Assembly (NCBI GenBank): GCA_965223695.1
Contig: CBDCXJ010000021.1
Location: forward strand, 1 to 64,000
DNA: 64,000 nt
Source of the DNA: JAUVPB01 sp965223695
Lineage (GTDB): Bacteria; Actinomycetota; Thermoleophilia; Gaiellales; Gaiellaceae
Reading direction: 5' to 3'
In this document: in pieces, positions 29,155-37,724 of the stretch
How the letters are laid out: every line of letters begins with the position of its first letter
Position numbering within the stretch: the stretch's first letter is position 1
Notes under the pieces: model-generated
What the model was told of the DNA's origin: nothing
Databases searched by the model: none
The model's input: only the letters and a program-made list of their open reading frames with translations
Made by a program: the position numbers and the translations under genes

Positions 29155-29343
29155 CTACTGGTACTCGAACGTGTTCGGGTGGGCGATGTAGCCGCGTACG
29201 GCCACGACCTTCCCGTCTCGTACCTCGAACACGTCCACGGTGCGCGCATGTAGCTCCTTGCCGTCCTTCTCCGAGTAGCCGCGCCACTCGAACGCGGCGC
29301 CCGGCGGATCTTCGCTGACGAAGAGCCACTCGACCCTGTAGCT
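29155..29343 (-). pseudogene. Remnant of an NTF2/SnoaL-like protein
   Basis: The minus strand encodes about 62 residues that end at the TAG at 29155 and read like the last strands of an NTF2-like fold: YRVEWLFVSED, AAFEWRGYSEKDGKELHAR and VDVFEVRDGKVVAVRGYIAH. No ATG, GTG or TTG lies in frame before it, and the upstream sequence runs into the end of the next gene (29369). It therefore looks like the C-terminal half of a ketosteroid-isomerase-like domain whose front was deleted. It could also be a real short gene with an unusual start. Confidence 0.55.
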
Positions 29344-29368
29344 AGATGGTGGCCGGCCGAGTCGCGAT

Positions 29369-30334
29369 CTACGACGCGCGCCAGCCGCCGCCGTGGTCGC
29401 CGTCGATTCGCACCGCCCGATCCTCGACGACGAGCGCGGTCAGATGCGCGTGCACCGACCTTGTCAGCTCGTGAAAATCCGTGCGGAAAGGACCCAATAC
29501 TGCGCTAGCTGCACTCGTCAGGTCGGCCAGTGTCCGGGGTTCGCTCGTGAGGATGCTCACGAGAAGGTCGTCGAGCTCGCTGACGAAGGCCCGGCTCCGG
29601 GCCAGGAACTCGGCGACCGAGTTGCCCCGCATCGGCTCGAAGTGACTCGCCCCGAGGAGCGCGGGTGCGAGCGACTCGACGTGCCCGATGGTCGCCAGGT
29701 AGTTCGCGACGCTGCCGTACTGCGGTGGGTTGATGCGATCGGCCATCGCCGGGTCTCGCCCGTCGCCGAAGACTGCGTCCATCGCTATCAACACGCTCTC
29801 GGCCTCGATCCAGGCGCCAATCAGGCCGCCCGAGTGGCCTGGCAGCGCGATGATCTCGACCGACGTGTCGCCGAGGCTCAGCGAGTCGCCGTGTGCGACC
29901 GCACGCGTGACGAGAATCGGCTCGCCGAAGGCCTGCTCGAGCCAACCTTCCGTCTCGTTCGCGACCTCGAGCCCGAAAGGCTCGACCCAGCGATACCGCT
30001 CGTTGCGGAGCGCCTCCCACGACTCGATCAGGCGGCGCTCTGCTGCCGGCGCCACAACAACTATGTCCGGGACGGCGTCGATGAGCTCGGCCGTCCCGCC
30101 GCAGTGGTCTACATCGCAATGTGAGAGCAGCACGGTTGTGAGGTCGGAGGGCTCGAGGCCGATCTCGGCCAGCGCCGGCTCGATGACCTCGGCGGGTGTC
30201 CCGCAGATGCCGGTGTCGACGAGGAGCCCACCGTCGGAGCCGCTGATCACCCACTGCGCAATCCGGATGCTCCCCTCGAGCAGCGAGGGGATCTCGTAGA
30301 CGCCGGGTGCGTGCTCGATGATCCGTCGCTTCAC
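29369..30334 (-). CDS. MBL-fold metallohydrolase
   Basis: 321-aa metallo-beta-lactamase-fold protein. The metal motif is SHCDVDHCGG (residues 71-80): His72, Asp74, Asp76 and His77, that is HXDXDH rather than the usual HXHXDH. A second ligand block ALPGHSGGLIG and a third, GASHFEPM, are present. A C-terminal helical part (FVSELDDLLVSILTSEPRTLADLTS) resembles the winged-helix tail of LACTB2-like enzymes. GTG start. It is 14 nt downstream of the two-domain hydrolase gene and probably in one operon with it. Substrate unknown. Confidence 0.85.
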   Translation of the reverse strand: MKRRIIEHAPGVYEIPSLLEGSIRIAQWVISGSDGGLLVDTGICGTPAEVIEPALAEIGLEPSDLTTVLLSHCDVDHCGGTAELIDAVPDIVVVAPAAERRLIESWEALRNERYRWVEPFGLEVANETEGWLEQAFGEPILVTRAVAHGDSLSLGDTSVEIIALPGHSGGLIGAWIEAESVLIAMDAVFGDGRDPAMADRINPPQYGSVANYLATIGHVESLAPALLGASHFEPMRGNSVAEFLARSRAFVSELDDLLVSILTSEPRTLADLTSAASAVLGPFRTDFHELTRSVHAHLTALVVEDRAVRIDGDHGGGWRAS

Positions 30335-30348
30335 CAGGCGCTGCCTCG

Positions 30349-32019
30349 CTAGCTAAGGAACGCGGTGATTCCCGAGGTCCGCTCCGCGCCGCTCTCGAAG
30401 ATCACGGCGCGCGTGTCCGCGTGGCGCGCGACCCGCCGTGCGTCACCCGATGCCACATCGCCGGCGAGCGAGCAGACGAGGGTGTGTCCGGGAGCCGATC
30501 TCAGGGCACGCTCGAGCGCATAGTCGAGCGCAGCTCGCTCGGGCAACCAGAACGTCGTCGGCGCTTTGAGCAGCTCGAGCGTTCGGCGATGGATCTCGGT
30601 CGGCGGCGCCGGCGTGACGTGTCGGATCGCGCCCTTCGTCCGGTCGAACCACGGCGCGTACAGCTCGTGGTCGCGAACATGCGTCCACGCGCGTACGAGG
30701 TGCGAGCCGTCGTGCTCGGGAACGACGGTGGCATCGACGTGCCTGCGCAGCCCCCCGCGCGCGCCGCGATCAGGGAGGGGCAGCCCATCGATGACCAGGC
30801 GCGTAACGGCGCGCGGTCGAAAGCGCGCGAGAGCCAGCGCGACGGCGGCGCCGACGCTAGCGCCGTAGAGGTCGAAGCGGCGTAGGCCGAGGCCGCGGAT
30901 CGCTCCCGCGACGCTGACGGCGAACTCGTCGATCGAAGGCGCCCGCTTCCGGAGTGGGTCGGAGCCGCCGGTGCCGGGCAGATCAATCGCGTATACGGGG
31001 CGCGTCTCACCGAGTGCGCCGAGCAGCCCGCGAAGCCCGGAGCCCGTGTCCGGCGCGGCCGGTAGCAAGACGAGCGGGTGACCCGATACGTCCTGTCGGC
31101 GACGTACGAGCAGCTCACGGCCGCCGGAGCGAACGTAGGTGCGGCCTACCCGACCGGGAAGCGGCTCGGGCTCAGGCGCCGGCGGAGCCTGTGGTCCCTT
31201 TTCCTTGCCGAAGAAACGCGAGATCCAGCGGGCGTGCTGCGACTTGGGCATTCGTGCCTTGAGTGTGCGGCGTCCGAGCTTCTCGGGAAGGCGCTCCATC
31301 GAGAAGCCGAGCAGGTCGTCGTGGTGAGCTGTGAGCGCCGCACGGCATGTGAGCTCGCCAACACGGAGGTGCCCGTCGTAGTCGAATGCGGCGTTGTAGG
31401 AGGGCGTGTAGTCCTCGCCGGGCAGAAGCCAGTCGACGATGCGCTCCTGAATGTGCTCGGGGCTCGGCATGTCGATCTCGAACCGTGAGTCGCCCTTCGG
31501 CTCGTACCAGGGCCAGAACATCGTGTGGTCGCGGTACCGGTGCCAGAGCTCGACGAGGTGCGAGCCGCTCGCGTGGGGCCGATACTCAGCAAGCCAGTTC
31601 ATCCGCAGCTCGATCGACTCGGGCCGCGTGAACGCCGGCAGCCCGTCGATGACAAGCGAGCGCGTTGCGCGCGGATGCCGAAGCCCCAGCTCGAGCACGA
31701 TCATGGCCCCGGTGTGAGAGCCGTAGACGTGGGGCCGTTTCAGGCCGAGCGCGTCGAGAGTCTCGAGCAGTCCATCGGCGTAGTCGGCGATCGACGGCTC
31801 GGCGATGTCGGGAAACGGGTCAGAGCCGCCGTAGCCGGGCGTGTCGACCGGTAGCGCCGTGTAGCCCAGATCGGCGAGCTGGCGCGCAAGCGGCAGCAGC
31901 ATCACACCGGTTGTCGGCGACTCGTGCACCATCACGACCGGCGGACCCTCGCCGATTCGGCGGTAGTGCACTTGCCGGCCGCCGACGTTCACGAAGTGTT
32001 TGGTTACGCGTTTGGGCAT
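30349..32019 (-). CDS. Two-domain tandem alpha/beta hydrolase
   Basis: 556 aa made of two alpha/beta hydrolase folds. Domain 1 (residues 1-265) has YGSHTGAM, where the nucleophile elbow carries His102 in place of Ser. Domain 2 (residues 290-556) has LYGASVGAA with Ser388 in the normal place. Both halves share parallel blocks (DTPGYGGSDP/DLPGTGGSDP; SLVIDGLPAF/RLVIDGLPLP; HLVELWHRYRDH/HLVRAWTHVRDH), so they arose by duplication. Elbows of the GXHTG type occur in other hydrolases of unknown chemistry. The linker (270-290) is Pro/Glu-rich. Substrate unknown; the neighbours suggest a catabolic role. Confidence 0.85.
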   Translation of the reverse strand: MPKRVTKHFVNVGGRQVHYRRIGEGPPVVMVHESPTTGVMLLPLARQLADLGYTALPVDTPGYGGSDPFPDIAEPSIADYADGLLETLDALGLKRPHVYGSHTGAMIVLELGLRHPRATRSLVIDGLPAFTRPESIELRMNWLAEYRPHASGSHLVELWHRYRDHTMFWPWYEPKGDSRFEIDMPSPEHIQERIVDWLLPGEDYTPSYNAAFDYDGHLRVGELTCRAALTAHHDDLLGFSMERLPEKLGRRTLKARMPKSQHARWISRFFGKEKGPQAPPAPEPEPLPGRVGRTYVRSGGRELLVRRRQDVSGHPLVLLPAAPDTGSGLRGLLGALGETRPVYAIDLPGTGGSDPLRKRAPSIDEFAVSVAGAIRGLGLRRFDLYGASVGAAVALALARFRPRAVTRLVIDGLPLPDRGARGGLRRHVDATVVPEHDGSHLVRAWTHVRDHELYAPWFDRTKGAIRHVTPAPPTEIHRRTLELLKAPTTFWLPERAALDYALERALRSAPGHTLVCSLAGDVASGDARRVARHADTRAVIFESGAERTSGITAFLS

Positions 32020-32049
32020 GATCGGTATCCGTCCGTCGGGTCTAGATGG

Positions 32050-32793
32050 CTAGTGGGCGCGAAGCAGGGTGCCGAATCCGTCGAACTGGTCGTCGAAGCC
32101 ATTCTCGCGCAGCGCATGCCAGAGCGTCGCGGCGTTGATCGCGATCACAGGCTTGCCGAGCTCGCGCTCGAGCTCGTCGGCCAGGACGAGCATCGAGAGG
32201 TTGGTGCCAACCTGGACGATCGCGTCGACGTCGTCGCCGTCGAGCTCCCGCGCGGTCGAGTCGAGCGTTTCGGGCCTGACGGCGGCGATTGCGGTCGCCG
32301 ACGGGCAGCGCAGGCCGCGCAGCCTGACCGTCTCGACTCCGAGATCCGCGAAGAAGCCGACGACCTGCTCGTCGCCAACCGGCTGGTAGGGCGTGACGAC
32401 GGCGATCCGCTCGAGTCCGAGCGTGTCAACAGCGGCCTCGCAGGCTGCCGCACCGGTGGCCACATGCAGTCCCGACGTCTGCTCGACCTGGCGAGTGAAC
32501 TTCTCGCCGCCTTCCTTGCCGCCCCAGAACGTCTCTGCCGACATGCCCATGACGAGGTAGTCGGGCTCGCAGGTGAGTACGTCGCGGATCGCGACGTCGA
32601 TCGACGTCTCGATCTGAGCCAGAACCGCTTCGAACGCCGCGTCCGAGGAGAGGTCGGGCGCCTCGAGGTACATCCGGCTCGCGTGGAACGTGATGCCTTC
32701 CGGCCGGACCGCGTAGAGGTCGTGCTCGACGACCGTGTTGGTCGACGGAATGATCACGCCCCATTTCGCGCGGGTGCCGACGGCGTCGGGCAT
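32050..32793 (-). CDS. Asp/Glu racemase superfamily protein (maleate isomerase/AMDase-like)
   Basis: 247 aa with the fold signatures of maleate isomerase and arylmalonate decarboxylase: GVIIPSTNTVVEHDL, EPDYLVMGMSAETFWGG, LERIAVVTPYQPVGDEQV and KPVIAINAATLWHALRENG. The two catalytic Cys positions of the superfamily are not Cys here (GMS in the first, VGTN in the second), so the chemistry is unclear. ATG 32793 with an AGAG site was chosen because an earlier start overlaps the neighbouring gene. The stop of that M24 gene lies 4 nt upstream, so the two are co-transcribed. Confidence 0.8.
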   Translation of the reverse strand: MPDAVGTRAKWGVIIPSTNTVVEHDLYAVRPEGITFHASRMYLEAPDLSSDAAFEAVLAQIETSIDVAIRDVLTCEPDYLVMGMSAETFWGGKEGGEKFTRQVEQTSGLHVATGAAACEAAVDTLGLERIAVVTPYQPVGDEQVVGFFADLGVETVRLRGLRCPSATAIAAVRPETLDSTARELDGDDVDAIVQVGTNLSMLVLADELERELGKPVIAINAATLWHALRENGFDDQFDGFGTLLRAH

Positions 32794-32797
32794 CTCT

Positions 32798-33928
32798 CTA
32801 GCGCTCCCAGACCTCGATGGGGCCAACCGTAAGCGATTCTGGGCCGTTCTCGGTGATCAGGAACGTGTTCTCGAGCCGGACCCCGCCCACGTCAGGTCGG
32901 TAGAGCCCCGGCTCGAGTGTGATGACCATGCCCGTCTCGAGCTCGGTGTCGTCTGTCTCGCTGAGCAGCGGCGCCTCCCAGTTCTGGCAACCGATGCCGT
33001 GGCCGAGGAGAAACGGGAGATCGAAGCCGAGACTCCGCGCGAGCGCGGTCGCAGTGGCGTGGATCTCGCAGACCGCCTTTCCAGGCTGGAGCTCGGCGTT
33101 GCACGCTTCGAAGATCGCCAGGGCGCCCACGAGCATGCGCAACTGCGCAGCCGACGGGTGACCACCAACGACGTGTGTGCGCGCCATGTCACCGCAGTAG
33201 CCGCGGTACGTTGCACCGCAGTCGAGCAACACCATGTCGCCCGTCGCCAGGACTCTGGCCCCGGGAAGGGGAACGGCGCTCGAGGTCTGTGCGGCGCCGG
33301 CGCCAAGGATCAGGGGGAAGGCGAGCGGCCCCGAGCCAGCGCGGCGCATCGCGGACTCGATCTCGGCCGCGAGCTCGCGTTCGCTCGCCCCCGCCTCCGC
33401 ACCGAGCGCGAGCGCGGCCGCGCCCTCGCTCGTGATCCGGCACGCCTCACGGATCAGCCCGATCTCCTCATCGCTCTTGACCATCCGAAGCCGTGCTGCC
33501 TCCGTGCCGATGTCGACCAGCTCCAGGTCGGGCGAGCTCGCCCGGAGGCCGTCGGCGACCGCGGCCGGCAACAGCTCCCAGCCGATCACGCCGATCCGCC
33601 GCGCACCGGCCGCTCGGGTAGCGAGCTCGGAGCTGAAGTCCCCGGCCGGCTGGATGCAGTCGGCGTCGAGCCAGAGCTCATCTCGCGCTGCGGCGACATC
33701 CCAGGGCTGATCGGTCAGAAGCTCCTCCGAATCGGCGGTCAGGTAGAGGCAGGCGTAGCCGTTCGTCGGTGCGTAGCCGGCCTGATACACGAGCGCTCCG
33801 GGGCGGATCGTCGACGCGAAGGTCAGGACGCCGTCGAGGTCCCCGTCGTCGAGCAGCGTACGTAGCGCGCGCGTGCGCCCCTCATAGTCCCTCGAGGAGG
33901 GTGCCGGCGGCTGCGGTGTCGCGTGCAA
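32798..33928 (-). CDS. M24 family peptidase (prolidase/creatinase-like)
   Basis: About 376 aa. The N-terminal creatinase-like domain (GVLTFASTIRPGALVYQAGYAPTNGYACLYL) precedes the pita-bread fold. Metal ligands are visible: Asp in MVLLDCGATYRGYCGDMARTH (two Asp), His in LLGHGIGCQNWE, Glu in TLEPGLYR and Glu in RLENTFLI. It may act on an Xaa-Pro peptide or a small amide. No ATG fits the N-terminus; TTG 33928 is the best start, with TATGAT 9 bases before it as a -10. Longer in-frame starts run into the divergent flavoenzyme gene. Confidence 0.85.
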   Translation of the reverse strand: MHATPQPPAPSSRDYEGRTRALRTLLDDGDLDGVLTFASTIRPGALVYQAGYAPTNGYACLYLTADSEELLTDQPWDVAAARDELWLDADCIQPAGDFSSELATRAAGARRIGVIGWELLPAAVADGLRASSPDLELVDIGTEAARLRMVKSDEEIGLIREACRITSEGAAALALGAEAGASERELAAEIESAMRRAGSGPLAFPLILGAGAAQTSSAVPLPGARVLATGDMVLLDCGATYRGYCGDMARTHVVGGHPSAAQLRMLVGALAIFEACNAELQPGKAVCEIHATATALARSLGFDLPFLLGHGIGCQNWEAPLLSETDDTELETGMVITLEPGLYRPDVGGVRLENTFLITENGPESLTVGPIEVWER

Positions 33929-33958
33929 GCGGGCGCAATCATACGGCGCGGCACTGGC

Positions 33959-34042
33959 TAGGATCCCGGCGTGCGCCAGGCAGATGCCGTCGCCGACCGG
34001 GCCCGAACACGCGGCAAGCCGCTCCGCGCTCGGCGCGCGTAG
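33959..34042 (+). promoter_or_regulatory. Leaderless -10 with short 23-codon ORF before the flavoenzyme
   Basis: TAGGAT (33959-33964) lies exactly 6 bases before a GTG (33971) that opens a 23-codon frame ending in TAG at 34040-34042. The ATG of the flavoenzyme follows 4 bases later. The short ORF is Arg-rich and could be a leader peptide that couples translation. It could equally be chance. Confidence 0.35.
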
Positions 34043-34046
34043 CGCG

Positions 34047-35531
34047 ATGGGATCGGTACTCGAGCCATATAAGGCCGGGCGTCTCGAGCTTCGCAACCGC
34101 ATCGTCCAGGCGGCCACGGTCACGAACCTCGGCCGAAACGACTACGTAACCGACGAGCAGGTCGCCTTCTATGCCGAGCGTGCAGCGGGGGGTGTGGGGC
34201 TGGTGATCAGCGAGGGTCTCGCCGTCCATCACTCCTCGATTCCGACCCACACGGTGCCGCTTGCCTACGACGAGGCGCTGGTCGGCGACTTCGCGCGAAT
34301 GGCATCGGCAGTTCATGCAGAGGGAGCGCGCGTGCTCGGCCAGTTGTGGCACGCAGGCCGGCAGGCTCTCTGGAACCCGATGCAGCTGCCCTGGTCGGCG
34401 TCATCGGAGCGTGATCCCTACAGCGGGGCGACCCCGCACAGCGTCACCGTCGACGAGATCGGCGAGCTCGTCGACGGCTTCGCCGACTCGGCGAGCAATC
34501 TGCGGCGCGCCGGCTTCGACGGCGTCGAGCTTCATGGCGCGCACGGCTACCTCCTTACCCAGTTCCTCTCGGCCTGGTCGAATCGACGCGGCGACGAGTA
34601 CGGCGGCAGCGTCGAGAACCGGGCTCGCATCGTTGTTCAGCTGATCGAGCGGATCCGTGAGGTCTGTGGCGACGCGTTTGTCGTCGGGCTGAAGATCAGC
34701 GCGGCCGAGGGCGTGCCTGCCGGCATCGAGCTCGACGGCGCGCGAGAGCTGGTCGTCCATCTCGTCCAGACCGCGCCGCCGGACTACGTCGCGGTCAGCC
34801 AGGGCAACTTCAGCCCGAGCCTCGAGTGGCACACGCCCGACATGCGCTTCGACGATGCCCACTTCCGCCACCTCTGGTCGGGCGTGCGCGAGATTGCGGC
34901 CGGCGTCCCGGTCATGGCGGTCGGGAAGGTGCCGAGCGTGGCGCTCGCGCAGTCGGTCGTCGACGCCGGCGACGCCGATCTGGTCGCGATGACACGGGCT
35001 CTGCTCGCCGACCCGAGGCTCGTCGAGAAGGAGCGGGCGGGCCGACGGCCGCGGCCGTGCGTCTATTGCAACCTGTGCTGGCACCAGATCCACACCCTGC
35101 GCCCGGTCGGATGCTTCTATGCAGCGGATACGCCCGAGAGTCCGGCCCGCCGAGCTTCGGCGGAGGCGGCACCGCGGGAGTCGACAGGGCGTCGCGACGT
35201 GCGCGTCGTCGGCGCGGGTCTGGCCGGCCTCGAATTCGCGCGCGTCGCTGCGCGCCTTGGGCACGTCGTACGTGTCTACGAGGCGCAGGATCAGGCCGGA
35301 GGAAGGCTTCGCGCCGAGGCGTCCGTCCCGGGGAGGGAAGCGTTTGCTGCCGCATCGAGTTGGCTGCTCGATGAGCTCGAGGAGATCGGCGTCGTTGTCG
35401 AGGCCGGAGCGCGGGTCGAGGCCGAGACGATCGCGAGCTGGCCCGAGGGCGCGCTCATCGTGCAAGCCACAGGCGCTGAAGCCGTCGTCGAGGCTCTCGA
35501 GGGCGCCGCGCAGACCTTGCGGTCTCGCTGA
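34047..35531 (+). CDS. Old-yellow-enzyme/TMADH-like Fe-S flavoprotein, main part
   Basis: Residues 1-330 form an FMN TIM barrel of the old yellow enzyme family (LELRNRIVQAATVTN, ELHGAHGYLLTQFLS, GGSVENRAR, DLVAMTRALLADP). A [4Fe-4S] site CVYCNLC with a later Cys (about residues 337-355) marks the trimethylamine dehydrogenase/2,4-dienoyl-CoA reductase subgroup. A FAD/NAD(P) domain starts at VVGAGLAGLEFARV (about residue 388) but stops early with LRSR. The remaining C-terminal coding sequence continues in another frame (35524-35985), so the gene is frame-broken near 35520. The break lies at the small inverted repeat agacc-ttgc-ggtct (35512-35525). Substrate unknown. Confidence 0.85.
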   Translation: MGSVLEPYKAGRLELRNRIVQAATVTNLGRNDYVTDEQVAFYAERAAGGVGLVISEGLAVHHSSIPTHTVPLAYDEALVGDFARMASAVHAEGARVLGQLWHAGRQALWNPMQLPWSASSERDPYSGATPHSVTVDEIGELVDGFADSASNLRRAGFDGVELHGAHGYLLTQFLSAWSNRRGDEYGGSVENRARIVVQLIERIREVCGDAFVVGLKISAAEGVPAGIELDGARELVVHLVQTAPPDYVAVSQGNFSPSLEWHTPDMRFDDAHFRHLWSGVREIAAGVPVMAVGKVPSVALAQSVVDAGDADLVAMTRALLADPRLVEKERAGRRPRPCVYCNLCWHQIHTLRPVGCFYAADTPESPARRASAEAAPRESTGRRDVRVVGAGLAGLEFARVAARLGHVVRVYEAQDQAGGRLRAEASVPGREAFAAASSWLLDELEEIGVVVEAGARVEAETIASWPEGALIVQATGAEAVVEALEGAAQTLRSR

Positions 35532-35985
35532 GGCGCTCGCACGCTCACGCGAGCTCGACGGACCAATCGTTGTGATCGACGAGATCGACGACGAGCCCGT
35601 ATACGCGTCGGCAGAGGCCCTCGCCACCCAGGGCCTCGACGTAACCCTCGTTACGCGTCGCCCCGCGATCGGGCGTCACGTGCCGTGGGTCAATCTGCTC
35701 GGGATCTTCCGGCGGCTCGACGACGCCGGCGTCAGGGTGCAGACCATGACTGTGCCCGACCGCGTCGAGGGCGACCGGCTCGTCCTGAAGCATTCGTTCT
35801 CGGGGCGCGAGCTGGCGTTGCCGTCGGTAACGACCGCGGTGCGCGCTGGACCGTTCGCGCCGGCGACGCCGCTCGAGACCGGGCCGCGCACGACTCTGAC
35901 GATCGGCGACGCGCTCTCCCCGCGCGGCCTGCACGCCGTCACGCTCGAGGCGCACAGAGCGGCTCTCGAGTTAGGGCCCGCGTAG
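35524..35985 (+). pseudogene. Out-of-frame C-terminal part of the Fe-S flavoprotein
   Basis: In the +1 frame the sequence reads LAEALARSRELDGPIVVIDE, ALATQGLDVTLVTRRPAIGRH, GIFRRLDDAGVRVQTM and TIGDALSPRGLHAVTLEAHR. These are the expected last parts of the nucleotide-binding domains in TMADH-like enzymes (second Rossmann strand and the final D-A binding turn). It has no start of its own. One base more or two fewer near 35515-35525 would join it to the main part, giving about 645 aa, the normal size of this family. Confidence 0.75.
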
Positions 35986-36744
35986 TTAGACGGAGAGCTC
36001 GTGCAGCGAGTAGCCGAAGACGTTCGTGCGCGCCTCGAGCCGCTCCACGGCCCGGCGGTGCCGTACTCCGCGTAGGAGCCGGCCAGACTCGCTCTGCCAG
36101 CGCTCGAAGTACCGCTCGTTCGAGCCCGTCTGGATGGCACCCTCGACTGGATCCGACGCGAGACCGAGCGCCGGCTCCAGTGCTGCCAGCGTCGAGTCGG
36201 CATCGGTGACGAGTGACTCGTAGCGGACTTCGTGTACGCGCTCGAGCATCGGTACATCGGCTCTGAAGCGCTCGTACGCGACGAGCCAGTGCTCGAGGAG
36301 CGATGGGATGCTCGTCCTCGACCATTTCTGCGTCGCGTACGCCACGGGAATCGGATGGCGGAGTACCGCGATCAGATGCGCGCCAGGAAACGCCGCCTGC
36401 AGGAAGCGAAACCGAAGCAGGTTGGGAGGCGACTTTTCGATGAGGACGCGGCGCGTGAGGTCCCAGTGGGGCCCCCAGGCAGCCATGAGGCGTGCGCGCG
36501 CGTCCACGATGAGCTCCGAGCCCTCCGTGAGCGCCGCGTCCTCGGCAAACGCGAAGCGACCAGGCCCGCCGAAGGCTCTCGCGGGTGGGAAGACGCCTTG
36601 CAGGTGCTGCCCCTCGTCGGCAGGAACGCCGGTCTCAGCGAACCCGCTCGCATCGTCGTGCTCGGCGAGCAGGCGGCCGAACAGGGTCGTTCCGCTTCGA
36701 TGAACGCCCCCGATGAAGACGTGAACGTGCTCCGTACTTGTCAC
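35986..36744 (-). CDS. Sulfotransferase family protein
   Basis: 252 aa. The PAPS 5'-phosphosulfate loop is FIGGVHRSGTTLFGRLL (residues 10-26). The 3'-phosphate block is LIAVLRHPIPVAYATQKW, and a catalytic-type IEKSPPNLLRF lies between them. There is no signal peptide or membrane segment. Members of this family modify small molecules or sugars; some are not active sulfotransferases. It abuts the end of the flavoenzyme gene on the other strand and lies 40 nt downstream of the SDR gene, likely in one transcript. Confidence 0.85.
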   Translation of the reverse strand: MTSTEHVHVFIGGVHRSGTTLFGRLLAEHDDASGFAETGVPADEGQHLQGVFPPARAFGGPGRFAFAEDAALTEGSELIVDARARLMAAWGPHWDLTRRVLIEKSPPNLLRFRFLQAAFPGAHLIAVLRHPIPVAYATQKWSRTSIPSLLEHWLVAYERFRADVPMLERVHEVRYESLVTDADSTLAALEPALGLASDPVEGAIQTGSNERYFERWQSESGRLLRGVRHRRAVERLEARTNVFGYSLHELSV

Positions 36745-36784
36745 GTCGGCGAGCTCGCCTCGCGCAGTCTCGGGGCCGCCCGAC

Positions 36785-37558
36785 TCAGCCCTTCCAGCCC
36801 GAGAAACCGGCTGTGAGCCCGCCGTCGATCGTCGTCACGGTGCCCGTCACGAACTCGCTCAGGTCACTCGCGAGGTAGACGATCGTCCCGGCCAGGTCGC
36901 GTGGGAGGCCGATGCGTCCCGCCGGTGTCGCCGCCACGATGGCGTCGTGGACAGGCTCGTTCGCCTTCAGCGGGGCTGTCATCGCCGTGTCGATCATGCC
37001 GGGTGCGATTGCGTTCACACGGATAGAGAACGGTGCGAGATCAAGTGCCATGGCCCGCGTGAGCGCGTTGAGGGCTCCCTTGCTGGCGCAGTACGCGGTC
37101 GACCCAGGGAAGGCCTGCTCCGCGGCGACGGAGCTGACGTGAACGATCGAGCCTCCGCCTCCTGCGCGCATCACCCGCGCGGCCGCCTGGCCGACAAGAA
37201 CCGAGCCGGTCACATTCACGCGCATCGTGCGGTCCCACTGCTCGGCCGTCATCTTGAGGAAGTGGGCGGCGTCGAGGATCCCGGCGTTGTTGACCAGGGT
37301 GTGTAGGCCGCCAAGGCCCTCGACGGTGTCCGCGACCATGGCCTCGGCGGCTTCAGGATCGCTGACGTCGCCGGCCAGACCAACAGTTCTGGCGCCCGTG
37401 TCCTCAGCGATGCTCGATGCCGTCTTCGACGCGCCTTCACCGTCGAGGTCGACGAGAGCGACCGCGGCACCGTGCTCGGCGAGGCCGCGCGCAATGTCGG
37501 CGCCATTCCCGCGCGCCGCGCCTGTCACCAGTGCAACTGTCTCGTCGAGCAAACCCAT
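36785..37558 (-). CDS. Short-chain dehydrogenase/reductase
   Basis: Classical SDR of 257 aa. The cofactor motif is TGAARGNG, with Asp at the end of the second strand (ALVDLDGE), which favours NAD(H). NNAGILD and the catalytic Ser-Tyr-Lys (VSSVAAE...YCASKGALNALT) are complete, and the tail VNAIAPGMIDT and GTVTTIDGGLTAGF is typical. A good ribosome site (GAGAGGAG) precedes the ATG. The divergent gap to the next gene (37559-37724) must hold promoters for both; a minus-strand TAGACT lies in it. Substrate unknown. Confidence 0.93.
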   Translation of the reverse strand: MGLLDETVALVTGAARGNGADIARGLAEHGAAVALVDLDGEGASKTASSIAEDTGARTVGLAGDVSDPEAAEAMVADTVEGLGGLHTLVNNAGILDAAHFLKMTAEQWDRTMRVNVTGSVLVGQAAARVMRAGGGGSIVHVSSVAAEQAFPGSTAYCASKGALNALTRAMALDLAPFSIRVNAIAPGMIDTAMTAPLKANEPVHDAIVAATPAGRIGLPRDLAGTIVYLASDLSEFVTGTVTTIDGGLTAGFSGWKG

Positions 37559-37724
37559 CCGCTTCTCCTCTCGCCGCGCTGCTCAGATCCACGCTTCGCG
37601 TGAGTCTACGGTTGCCAACGATGGTGACGCGAGCTGGCTCTCGGCGCTTGACACGCCCGGCGGCCTCCTCGGATACTGGCGAGCCAGCGGCTCGCCGCGC
37701 TCAACACGCGAACAGGAGGACCGA

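Noticed and set aside
29090..29329. 79-codon Arg-rich minus-strand frame
   Set aside because: Wrong frame for the NTF2-like remnant and overlaps the esterase end; composition is that of a shadow.
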